NCBI RefSeq assembly: GCF_020564935.1
Contig: NZ_JAJCXB010000036.1
Coordinates: 1-64,000 of the forward strand
DNA from: Streptomyces pinistramenti
GTDB lineage: Bacteria; Actinomycetota; Actinomycetes; Streptomycetales; Streptomycetaceae
Direction: 5' to 3'
Length of the DNA stretch: 64,000 nt
The stretch's first letter is position 1, and each line of letters begins with the position of its first letter. Positions 1 to 8,132 of the stretch are shown here, piece by piece. The notes beneath the pieces are model-generated. The model saw only the letters and a program-made list of their open reading frames with translations, did no database searches and was not told the DNA's origin. Position numbers and translations under genes: made by a program.

Positions 1-269
1 TCACCGAGATCACCGGCGGCCCGCTGGACGCGCTCGCCGCCCGGCACGACGTCGTCCCGATGACCGTGACCGAGGCGTACGACCTGACCGCCCCCGGCAG
101 GCCGCGGCCCAAGCGGTTCCTGCGGATCCCGCCGCCCGCCGGCACCCGGACCGCCTGGGGCGCCGGGGACGCTCATGCCACCCGAGCCCGCGCCACCCGA
201 GCAACCGGCCCCACCCGCCTCTCCCGCCCCCTCACCCCCAGCCCCGGAGCCGCCCCGCGGAGACCGCCG
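1..269 (+). other. Open reading frame entering from left edge
   Basis: The frame of the downstream kinase is open from base 3 with no stop. It reads through a plausible protein-like stretch (TEITGGPLDALAARHDVV) up to about base 175 and then becomes Arg/Thr/Pro-rich. The other forward frame has a stop at about base 61. It may be the C-terminus of an upstream gene whose stop has been lost or lies in low-complexity DNA, or a long N-terminus of the kinase. No family is recognised and the window edge prevents a decision. Confidence 0.3.
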
Positions 270-1766
270 GTGAGACACCCACGATGGCGAAACCGGACGG
301 CCCGAACCGACAGGACGGACCGAACGGACCGAACGGACCGAACAGGCCGGATAGGCCGGGTGGACGACCGTCCGGGCCGAAGAGACCGTGCAGGCCGCGC
401 AGACCACGCAGATTGCGCAGGCCGCACCCCCAGACACCCAAGGCCCCCGCGTCGCTTCTGGCCCCTGCGCGGCCCCGGTGTGCGCCGCGCCGCGGTCTCC
501 CTGCGCTGGAAGATCGCGTTGACCGTGACGGCGGTGTGCTGTGCGGTCGCCGCCGTGCTCGGGGTGCTCGTGCACAACGCCGTGGCCCACCAGACCGTCG
601 GTCAGGTACGCAAGGAGACCCGCGCGGACCTCGACACCGCGCTGGACCTCTTCGAGTACGGAACCTCCCGCGAGGGCATCAACTCCGTCCTGGACCCGCC
701 CGAACTCCCCGCGCCACTACGCCGGTTGGCGCGCGACGGCAAACGCGGCAGCATGGTGGGCACATATCGGGGGCAGCCCGTCATGTGGGCCGCGGCGCCG
801 GCGGGCGACCAGATCATGGCCGTGTGGTCGCCGTACGGCAACACCCGGCGCTCCCTGGAGACGTTCGATACCGCCATCCTCGGCTCGGCGATCCTGGCCG
901 CGACCGCCGTCGCGCTCGCCGGGCTGTTCCTCGCCCAGCGCATCAGCCGCCGCCTGACCAGCACTGCCGCGGTCGCCCGCCGGATCACCGCAGGCGATCT
1001 GGACGCACGGGTCGGGGACACTCAGGCCCACGGGCTGCGGCGCGGCGGCGGGGCCGGGCGGGACGAGGTGGCCGCGGTGGCGGCAGCCCTGGACTCCGTG
1101 GCGGGCTCTTTGCAGAGCCGCCTGCAGGCCGAGCAGCGGTTCACCGCGGACGTCGCGCACGAGCTGCGTACCCCGCTCACCGGGATCCTCGCCTCCGCCG
1201 AGCTGCTTCCCGAGGGCCGCCCCAAGGAGATGATCAACGACCGTCTGCGGGCGCTGCACCGGCTCACCGAGGACCTCCTGGAGATCTCCCGGTTGGACTC
1301 CGGCACCGAGCGCGCCGACCTCGACTCGTATGACCTCGGCACACTGGTCGAGCGCAGTGTCCGGGCCACCGGCCTCGATACCGAGGTGCGCATCGAGACC
1401 GCCGTGGTCGTCGAAACGGACCGGCGGCGCCTGGACCGCATCCTCACCAACCTCGTTGTCAACGCGCACCGCCACGGCCGGCCCCCGGTCGTGGTCACCG
1501 TCGGCACGGCACCCGACGGCGCTCCCACGGTCGAGGTACGTGACCACGGGCCGGGCTACTCCGACGACCTGCTGCACCACGGCCCGCAGCGGTTCCGCAC
1601 CGACGCTCCCGGCCGCGGCAAGGGCCACGGCCTCGGCCTGACCATCGCCGTCGGTCAGGCCACGGTCCTCGGCATCACTCTCCGCTTCGGCAACGCTCCC
1701 GACGGCGGCGCCCGCACGCTCCTGCATCTGCCTCCCCCTTCCCCCGTACATCCCCGTACCCCCTGA
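270..1766 (+). CDS. Sensor histidine kinase (HAMP, HisKA, HATPase)
   Basis: Membrane sensor kinase of a two-component system, autophosphorylating on a histidine. From the GTG at 270 (CGGAG 8 nt upstream) it is 498 aa. About 80 basic, low-complexity residues precede TM1 (about 80-102). An extracytoplasmic loop, TM2 (about 202-224) and a HAMP linker follow. The HisKA phosphoacceptor is His297 in DVAHELRTPL. The ATPase has an N box (RILTNLVVNAHRHG), a G1 box (DHGPG) and a G2 box (GHGLGL). An alternative GTG at 480, just before TM1, would give a more conventional short N-terminus but has no ribosome-binding site. No response regulator is visible in the window, so its partner should lie to the left. 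The in-frame RTD repeat in the N-terminus is odd. Confidence 0.85.
   Translation: MRHPRWRNRTARTDRTDRTDRTDRTGRIGRVDDRPGRRDRAGRADHADCAGRTPRHPRPPRRFWPLRGPGVRRAAVSLRWKIALTVTAVCCAVAAVLGVLVHNAVAHQTVGQVRKETRADLDTALDLFEYGTSREGINSVLDPPELPAPLRRLARDGKRGSMVGTYRGQPVMWAAAPAGDQIMAVWSPYGNTRRSLETFDTAILGSAILAATAVALAGLFLAQRISRRLTSTAAVARRITAGDLDARVGDTQAHGLRRGGGAGRDEVAAVAAALDSVAGSLQSRLQAEQRFTADVAHELRTPLTGILASAELLPEGRPKEMINDRLRALHRLTEDLLEISRLDSGTERADLDSYDLGTLVERSVRATGLDTEVRIETAVVVETDRRRLDRILTNLVVNAHRHGRPPVVVTVGTAPDGAPTVEVRDHGPGYSDDLLHHGPQRFRTDAPGRGKGHGLGLTIAVGQATVLGITLRFGNAPDGGARTLLHLPPPSPVHPRTP
317..343 (+). repeat. Three tandem 9-bp units in kinase N-terminus
   Basis: The unit GGACCGAAC occurs three times head to tail, with degenerate copies on both sides. 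Because 9 is a multiple of 3, the repeat adds or removes Arg-Thr-Asp triplets without shifting frame. It lies in the cytoplasmic N-terminal tail before TM1. Confidence 0.8.
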
Positions 1767-1880
1767 TGCGCCCGCAGCCCGGACGGTCATCTGCCGCTCG
1801 CGCGACCTCACCGGCGGGCACTCCCTACCGTCCGCGGACATCCCCATTTCCGCCGCAATTCCCCGTTCCCCCGCCGATGT

Positions 1881-3998
1881 TCACCAGTCGATGTCCTCCG
1901 GTTCCGGCGCATCCCAGTCCTCCGGAGGGGCCTCGTCCGTCGTCGGCCCGGCCGCGGTTCCGGCCGGGCCGCGGGCCCCCGTCGTCCTCGGTGCGGCGCC
2001 CGTGCCCGAGCGCCCGCCGGGTGCGGCAGCGGCAGTGGTAGCGGTACCGCCGCTCGGCGCGACGGTCTCGGCAGCCACGGCGGTCTCGCCCGTCGGCTCG
2101 TCCCGTCCGGCGAGCACGTCCAGGATCGGCCGGCCGTACTTCGCGAGCTTGTTCTCGCCGACGCCGTTGATCGTGCCCAGTTCGGCCGTGCTCGACGGCT
2201 GGGCGAGGGCGATCTCCCGCAGCGTGGCGTCGTGGAAGATCACATACGCCGGGACGCCCTGCTCCTTGGCCGTGCGGCCCCGCCAGGCCCGCAGCGTCTC
2301 GAAGACCGGCAGCGCGGCCTCCGGCAGATCGACCGGCGCCCGGCGTCCCTTCGACGCGGACTTCGCCTTCACGGCGCGCGGCGCCTTCTCGGGCTCGCGC
2401 CGCATCGCCACCTCGCGCCCGCCGCGCAGCACCTCTCCGCTCGCCTCGGTCAGCACCAGCGTGCCGTAGTCACCCTCCACGGCGAGCAGTCCCTGTGCCA
2501 GCAACTGCCGTACCACGCCCCGCCATTCGGTGTCCCGGAGGTCTTCGCCGATCCCGAAGACGCTCAGGCCGTCGTGGTCGAACTGGATGACCTTCGCGGT
2601 CTTGCGGCCGAGCAGAATGTCGATGATCTGGCCGGCCCCGAACTTCTGCCCCCGCTCACGCTTGAGCCGCACGATCGTCGACAGCAGCTTCTGCGCGGGG
2701 ACCGTGCCGTCCCAGGTCTGCGGCGGCGCCAGGCACGTGTCGCAGTTGCCGCACGGGGTGCTCTCCTGGCCGAAGTACGCCAGCAGCCGCACCCGTCGGC
2801 ACTGCACCGTCTCGCAGAGCGCGAGCATCGCGTCGAGGTGCGCCGACAGCCTCCGCCGGTGTGCGTCGTCGCCCTCCGAACCGTCGATCATCTTCCGCTG
2901 CTGCACGACATCCTGCAGCCCGTACGCCAGCCACGCCGTCGACGGCTGGCCGTCACGTCCGGCGCGGCCGGTCTCCTGGTAGTAGCCCTCCACGGACTTC
3001 GGCAGGTCCAGATGCGCGACGAACCGCACATCCGGTTTGTCGATGCCCATCCCGAACGCGATGGTGGCGACCACGACCAGCCCGTCCTCCCGCAGGAAGC
3101 GCGACTGGTGCTCGGCGCGCACCCGGGAGTCGAGGCCCGCGTGGTAGGGCACGGCAGCGATGCCGTTCTGCACCAGGAACTGGGCGGTCTTCTCCACAGA
3201 GGCGCGCGAGAGGCAGTAGACGATGCCGGCGTCCTGGGCGTGCTCGGTCCGCAGCAGTTCCAGCAGCTGCCGCTTCGGCTCGTTCTTCGACGCGATCCGG
3301 TACTGGATGTTGGGCCGGTCGAAGCTCGCCACGAAATGCCGGGCGTCCTCCATCTTCAGCCGCGAGGTGATCTCGGCGTGCGTCGCCTCCGTGGCGGTGG
3401 CGGTCAGCGCGATGCGCGGCACCTCGGGCCAGCGCTCGTGCAGCATCGACAGGGCCAGATAGTCGGGCCGGAAGTCGTGGCCCCACTGGGCGACACAGTG
3501 CGCCTCGTCGATCGCGAACAGCGAGATCTTGCCGCGGTCGAGCAGATTCAGCGTCTGCTCGACCCGCAGCCGCTCCGGGGCGAGATACAGCAGATCCAGC
3601 TCCCCGGAGAGGAACTCGGCCTCCACCAGCCGCCGCTCCTCGAAGTCCTGCGTCGAATTGAGGAACCCGGCCCGCACCCCGAGCGCCCGCAGCGCGTCGA
3701 CCTGGTCCTGCATCAACGCGATCAGCGGCGAGACCACCACCCCGACCCCGGGCCGCACCAGCGACGGAATCTGGTAGCACAGCGACTTGCCGCCACCGGT
3801 CGGCATCAGGACGACGGCGTCCCCACCCCCGACGACATGCTCGATGATCTCCTGCTGGCTCCCGCGGAACGCGTCGTACCCGAAGACGCGGCGCAGCACC
3901 TGCACCGCCTCGCCGGCCTCCGTCCCGCCTTCCGCCTCCCCGCCCACGGTCATCTTCACGTCCACGTCCACGTCCACATCCACGTCCGCCTCACCCAT
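1881..3998 (-). CDS. recQ: ATP-dependent DNA helicase RecQ
   Basis: 3'-5' superfamily 2 DNA helicase acting in recombination and replication-fork repair. From ATG 3998 it is 705 aa. The Walker A motif MPTGGGKS is at about residues 65-72 and DEAH at about 164-167. Motif VI (QETGRAGRDGQ) is present. A zinc-binding RQC part carries the CGNCDTC cysteines, and an HRDC-type domain (ETLRAWRGRTAKEQGVPAY onwards) precedes an acidic/Pro-rich tail. ATG 3998 is preferred over the upstream extension because the latter overlaps the divergent kinase promoter. The N-terminus has a run of five Asp-Val dipeptides from a hexamer repeat. An alternative start lies just after it, at 3953. Confidence 0.95.
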   Translation of the reverse strand: MGEADVDVDVDVDVKMTVGGEAEGGTEAGEAVQVLRRVFGYDAFRGSQQEIIEHVVGGGDAVVLMPTGGGKSLCYQIPSLVRPGVGVVVSPLIALMQDQVDALRALGVRAGFLNSTQDFEERRLVEAEFLSGELDLLYLAPERLRVEQTLNLLDRGKISLFAIDEAHCVAQWGHDFRPDYLALSMLHERWPEVPRIALTATATEATHAEITSRLKMEDARHFVASFDRPNIQYRIASKNEPKRQLLELLRTEHAQDAGIVYCLSRASVEKTAQFLVQNGIAAVPYHAGLDSRVRAEHQSRFLREDGLVVVATIAFGMGIDKPDVRFVAHLDLPKSVEGYYQETGRAGRDGQPSTAWLAYGLQDVVQQRKMIDGSEGDDAHRRRLSAHLDAMLALCETVQCRRVRLLAYFGQESTPCGNCDTCLAPPQTWDGTVPAQKLLSTIVRLKRERGQKFGAGQIIDILLGRKTAKVIQFDHDGLSVFGIGEDLRDTEWRGVVRQLLAQGLLAVEGDYGTLVLTEASGEVLRGGREVAMRREPEKAPRAVKAKSASKGRRAPVDLPEAALPVFETLRAWRGRTAKEQGVPAYVIFHDATLREIALAQPSSTAELGTINGVGENKLAKYGRPILDVLAGRDEPTGETAVAAETVAPSGGTATTAAAAPGGRSGTGAAPRTTGARGPAGTAAGPTTDEAPPEDWDAPEPEDIDW
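3957..3986 (-). repeat. Hexanucleotide repeat encoding (Asp-Val)5
   Basis: Five tandem CACGTC hexamers on the plus strand (four perfect, one CACATC) near the 5' end of recQ encode alternating Asp-Val. Slippage changes the copy number in frame. An in-frame ATG at 3953 lies directly after the repeat. Confidence 0.85.
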
Positions 3999-4187
3999 GC
4001 CTGAAAGCGTACGAGCAATCCGACCACCCGCGTCGACCCTGTGGATAACTCCGCCGGCTCCCCGCCGCGCCGCCCCGCCCCGCAGGCTCCGCCCGGCCCC
4101 AGCCCCTCCCGCCACGAGACTTTCGTCGCAGCGGACAGCGACCAACGGCTACTGCCACAGGATGAGGGCGACATCTACCGTGGCGGC

Positions 4188-5954
4188 GTGAGACTCCGCA
4201 AACGCACCGACGACCCCGCCGCGCCGGCTCCCCGTACACCGGCAGGAACACCGCTCTCCCGGGCGGCGCAGCGGCTGGCCGGAGCCATCGGGGGCCTCTT
4301 CGCCCCCGGGATGTGGCCCGCCGGGCGGATCGCAGGCGAGGCGCTGCTCAGCGTGCTGCTGGGGCTGCTGGGCGCGGGCAGCGAGGCCCTGGACGGCGGG
4401 AACCCCTGGCGGATCGTCGCCGTCGCGCTGGCCGCGGCACTGCTGTCGCCGCTGCGCCGGGCCCTGCCGGCGACCGTGCTGCTGGCGGCGAGCGTCGGGG
4501 TGTCCGGCTGGGCCGGCTTCCTCCCGCTCGTCCTCGTCGCCTCCTGGTCGGCGGGCCGGCGGGTCATGGCGCCAGGCCGGGCGGCCGGCACGTTCACCCT
4601 CGCCTACCTTCTCGCCCTCCTCAGCCCGCCCCTCCTCTGGCACTTCTCCCTTTCGTCCCTGGTCTTCGGCGCCCTGCTGCTGCTGGCCGTGATGGTCGTC
4701 CCCGGACTCGTCGGCCGCTACTGGACGCAGAGCCGCACCCTCGCGGACATGCTGCACGAGTACCACGCCCAACTGCTGCGCGAGCGCGAGATGGTCGTCG
4801 GCCAGGCCCGCATGCGGGAGCGCCAGCGCATCGCGCAGGACATGCACGACAGCCTCGGCCACCAGCTCGCCCTCATCTCGGTGCACACCGGCGCCCTGGA
4901 GGTCGGCCCCGGGCTGACCGGCCGACAGCGGGAGACCGTCGGCGTACTGCGCGAGGCGTCGGTGACCGCGATGCGGGAGTTGCGCGAGGTCGTGGGGCTG
5001 CTGCGGGACGGCACGGAGATGCCCGACGCCGCGGAGGACATCAGGGCCGCATCGGGGGGAGCGGACGGCATCGAGGGCCTGGTGGCGACATCGCGGAGCA
5101 CCGGGACGGCCGTGGAACTGCGGCGCACCGGAGCACCGTGGCCGCTCACGCAGGCCGCAGGCCACGCGGCGTACCGCATCGCCCAGGAGGGCCTGACCAA
5201 CGCCCATAAACACGCGCCGGGCGCACCGATCACCCTCACCTTGCGCTACGACACGGACGCGCTCACCGTGGAGGTCGCCAACGGCCCGGTGCCCGCGCCC
5301 GTGCATCCCGACCGGGGTGTGGTGAGCGGCGGACAGGGCCTGGCAGGACTCGGCGAGCGGGCCCGGCTGGCCGGCGGCATCGTGCACGCGGGCCCCACCG
5401 ACGACGGCGGCTTCCGGCTGGCCGGCGTGCTGCCGCGCACCGCGACGGAAGGGGCCGCGCCCGCACCGGCACCGTTCGTCGCACCACAGGACGGCCTCCG
5501 GCGGCAGTTCCCGGCCGGCTCTCCTGGTGACGGCGGTTCCGCCGCCATCCGGAACGGTTTGCCGGCGGAACTGCTGAAGGCGGTGAGCCGGAGCAGGCGG
5601 CGCAAGGGCCTGGCCGTGGGCTGCGGCACGTTGGGGCTGATCGCCGTGGCCGTCGTCATCGCCGTCGCGGTGGCGTTGTTCCGCGGCATGGACAGCGGCA
5701 TGATCGAACGGAAGCAGTACGACGCGGTGACGGTCGGACAGTCCGAGGCGGCGGTGCGCAAGCAGTTGCCCGACGGCAGGACGTTCCTGACCGAGAACCT
5801 GGACAAGGGAGCGCCGCCCAAGCCGTCCGGCTCCACCTGCCTCAGCCTCCTGGCCCCGGAGAGCCTGGACAAGCCGGCCGGCAACGTCGTCTTCCGCTTC
5901 TGCTTCAAGAACGGCACGCTGATCGAGAAGAAGACCTTCGAGACCGCGCCGTGA
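4188..5954 (+). CDS. DesK/NarL-type sensor histidine kinase with extra C-terminal membrane segment
   Basis: Sensor kinase pairing with the response regulator at 6049. From GTG 4188 it is 588 aa. Several N-terminal membrane helices (roughly residues 25-190) are followed by a HisKA_3 dimerisation domain with His220 in AQDMHDSLGHQL, then a HATPase_c domain (AYRIAQEGLTNAHKHA; GQGLAGLGERA). After the ATPase there is an unusual extension: a basic stretch, a hydrophobic helix (about 475-500) and an 88-residue tail with two cysteines, probably extracytoplasmic. Family members usually end after the ATPase. The frame is open back to ATG 4041, but that start would overlap the recQ 5' region. GTG 4188 lacks a strong ribosome-binding site, so the start is uncertain. 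Confidence 0.88.
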   Translation: MRLRKRTDDPAAPAPRTPAGTPLSRAAQRLAGAIGGLFAPGMWPAGRIAGEALLSVLLGLLGAGSEALDGGNPWRIVAVALAAALLSPLRRALPATVLLAASVGVSGWAGFLPLVLVASWSAGRRVMAPGRAAGTFTLAYLLALLSPPLLWHFSLSSLVFGALLLLAVMVVPGLVGRYWTQSRTLADMLHEYHAQLLREREMVVGQARMRERQRIAQDMHDSLGHQLALISVHTGALEVGPGLTGRQRETVGVLREASVTAMRELREVVGLLRDGTEMPDAAEDIRAASGGADGIEGLVATSRSTGTAVELRRTGAPWPLTQAAGHAAYRIAQEGLTNAHKHAPGAPITLTLRYDTDALTVEVANGPVPAPVHPDRGVVSGGQGLAGLGERARLAGGIVHAGPTDDGGFRLAGVLPRTATEGAAPAPAPFVAPQDGLRRQFPAGSPGDGGSAAIRNGLPAELLKAVSRSRRRKGLAVGCGTLGLIAVAVVIAVAVALFRGMDSGMIERKQYDAVTVGQSEAAVRKQLPDGRTFLTENLDKGAPPKPSGSTCLSLLAPESLDKPAGNVVFRFCFKNGTLIEKKTFETAP

Positions 5955-6048
5955 GGGCCGCCCGCCCTGCCACCCGGGCGAGCGGCCCGGGCGTGGATGA
6001 TGGCGGGGCACCCGCCCCCATGACCGCTCGAAGGCCCGCAGGAGAGTC

Positions 6049-6702
6049 GTGATCAGGGTTCTCATCACGGATGACGAGCCGCTCATCCGAGCCGGCATCA
6101 GGCTGATCCTCAACTCCGCCGACGACATCGACGTCGTCGCCGAGGCGGCGGACGGCCGCGAAGCCGTCGAACTGGCCAGGACCCACCGGGCGGACGTCGT
6201 GCTGCTCGACATCCAGATGCCGGTCATGGACGGCCTGACGGCGCTGACCGAACTCCGCAGGGCCGTCCCCGGAGCACGCGTCCTGATCCTCACGACGTTC
6301 GGCCTGCAGGAGAACGTCCTGCGGGGCCTCTCGGCGGGCAGCGCGGGCTTCCTGCTGAAGGACTCGGCCCCGGCGGAACTCATCGGCGCCGTACGCGCCG
6401 CCGCGGCAGGCGACGCCTACCTGTCACCCGCAGCCACCCGGCACGTCGTCGACTCCCTGGCCGCCGGCACCCCCGCCCACCGCACCGAACAGGCCCGCCG
6501 CCGTCTCGACGCCCTGACCGAACGGGAGTTGGCCGTCCTGGAACTCCTCGGCGAGGGCCTCTCCAACGCGGACGCGGGCCGCCGGATCCACATGAGCGAG
6601 GCCACGGTCAAAACGTACGTCAGCCGCATCCTCGCCAAACTCAACTGCGAGAACCGCGTCCAGGCAGCCCTCCTGGCCCGGGACGCGGGCCTCGGGGGCT
6701 GA
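6049..6702 (+). CDS. NarL/LuxR-type response regulator
   Basis: DNA-binding partner of the preceding kinase. GTG start with AGGAGA 6-8 nt upstream, 217 aa. The receiver domain has the acidic pocket (TDDE, residues 7-10) and the phosphoacceptor Asp54 in VLLDIQMPVMDG, with the conserved Lys in LLKDSAP. The C-terminal LuxR helix-turn-helix reads LTERELAVLELLGEGLSNADAGRRI and then SEATVKTYVSRILAKL. It follows the kinase by 95 bp in the same direction. Confidence 0.95.
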   Translation: MIRVLITDDEPLIRAGIRLILNSADDIDVVAEAADGREAVELARTHRADVVLLDIQMPVMDGLTALTELRRAVPGARVLILTTFGLQENVLRGLSAGSAGFLLKDSAPAELIGAVRAAAAGDAYLSPAATRHVVDSLAAGTPAHRTEQARRRLDALTERELAVLELLGEGLSNADAGRRIHMSEATVKTYVSRILAKLNCENRVQAALLARDAGLGG

Positions 6703-6905
6703 GGGCGGCGCCGCTTTCCGGGAACGCGGGGACGGGCCCACGCCCAGCGCTCGCCGGAGCCGATCCCGCCAACCGGACCTCTCCGATACGGAATCAGGCA
6801 CGGATCCGGCGGGGCCGGGTGGGGAACCGGCACACATCGCATCAGCACTCAGCTCACACCAGCACTCAGCGATGCCAAATACCACCGCCGTGAGATCACC
6901 AGCAC

Positions 6906-7219
6906 ATGCTGACATCAGCAGAAACTGACCTGATCCGGGTGCTCGCGGATCCGCTCAGGCTCCGGACCGTGACCCTGCTCGCCCACGAACCCCTCTGCAC
7001 GACGCACCTGGTCGAGGAGACCGGGCCCGGCAGGCCAGCCTCTCCAACCACCTGCGCATGCTGCGCGAGGCTGGGCTCGTGGAGACCGAGCCGTGCGGCC
7101 GCTTCCCGTACTACCGGCTGCGGCCCGACGTCATCGAGACGGTGGCCGGCGCCTTCGCGGACCTGGCCGCCGCCGCCCGCGCCACCGGCGCAGCCGACAG
7201 GAAGAGGGCTTGCCCGTGA
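6906..7219 (-). other. Placeholder: no minus-strand gene here
   Basis: No minus-strand gene is supported in this interval. The real feature is the frameshifted arsR on the plus strand, listed next. Confidence 0.05.
6906..7219 (+). pseudogene. arsR: ArsR-family repressor, frameshifted
   Basis: ArsR/SmtB winged-helix repressor broken by a -1 shift. The first 40 codons read normally (ADPLRLRTVTLLAHEPLCTTHLVEETG). At about 7023 a run GGG appears where GGGG would keep the frame. The rest of the family signature then continues in the next frame (RQASLSNHLRMLREAGLVETEP, FPYYRLRPDVI) to a TGA at 7217-7219. That stop overlaps the GTG of the ACR3 gene, as expected for an ars operon. A short palindrome, TGCTGA-CA-TCAGCA (6907-6920), sits at the start codon, and an 11-bp direct repeat (CAGCACTCAGC) lies upstream at 6843 and 6860. 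A sequencing error in the G run is the main alternative. Confidence 0.8.
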
Positions 7220-8010
7220 CGCCCGCCGATGCGGCCGCGACCGCGGAACCCGAGGCCGGGGCCGTCATCGAACTCTCCACCCTGGACCGCTTCCTGGCCG
7301 TCTGGATCCTCATCGCCATGGGCGTAGGACTCGGCCTGGGGCGGCTGATCCCCGGCCTGAACGACGCCCTGGCGAAGATCGAAATCGGCGGCATTTCGCT
7401 GCCGATCGCTGTCGGCCTGCCGATCATGATCTACCCGGTCCTCGCGAAGGTCCGCTACGACCGGCTCGACACCGTCACCGGCGACCGGAAACTGATGGTG
7501 TCCTCGCTGGTCATCAACTGGATCGTCGGCCCGGCGGTGATGTTCGTACCCGCCCGGATCTTCCTGCCCGACCTGCCTGAGTACCACACCGGCCTGATCA
7601 TCGTCGGCCTGGCCCGCTGCATCGCCATGGTCATCATCGGGAACGACCTGGCCTGCGGCGACCGCGAGGCCACCGCCGTCCTCGTCGCCCTCAACTCCGT
7701 CGTCCAGGCCATCGCCTTCGGCCTGCTCGGCCGGTTCTACCCGGACCTGCTGCCGCGCGCCCGCCACCTCGGAAACGGCCAGGGCCTCAACGTCCCTGTC
7801 TGGCACATCGCTCTCAACGCCCTCGTCCTCCTCGGCAGGGGCCTGGGCATGGCCTACGACCGCACCGCCACGCTCGCCTTCACCGCAGCCGGCAACAACT
7901 TCGAACTCGCCATCGCGGTCGCCACCTTCGGCGTCACCTCAGGACACACAGCCGTCCGTGGCCGCCGCCGGCCGGGACCTGTCGTGAACTGCATGGAGCG
8001 CTATGGGTGA
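7216..8010 (+). pseudogene. arsB: ACR3-type arsenite efflux pump, internally deleted
   Basis: Arsenite permease of the ACR3 (BART superfamily) type. The GTG start overlaps the arsR stop; 264 aa against about 350-370 in the family. The N-terminal helices are intact, including the functional Cys in LARCIAMVI and the GNDLACGDRE loop. After WHIALNALVLLGR the sequence jumps straight to the late helix LAFTAAGNNFELAIAVA, so about 100 residues are missing. The end (GVTSG followed by Arg-rich residues) has lost the normal final helix, probably by frameshift. With the arsR frameshift this marks a dead arsenic operon. Confidence 0.75.
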
Positions 8011-8132
8011 ACCACCTGGACCACCTGGAACGCGGCTTCGTCCACCTGACATCGGCCCGTGTGCAGGATTCCGTCGGGATGCGCCGGCGTCCCGCCTTGT
8101 TGATGCCGGGTGTGGATGCCAGCCTTGCTGTG

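Noticed and set aside
284..1333. Long plus-strand frame overlapping the first kinase
   Set aside because: Arg/Pro-rich with no motif. It is the shifted frame of the kinase gene, which has all the kinase boxes.
2232..4004. 590-codon plus-strand frame opposite recQ
   Set aside because: Antisense shadow of a GC-rich gene: no ribosome-binding site and His/Arg/Leu-rich noise.
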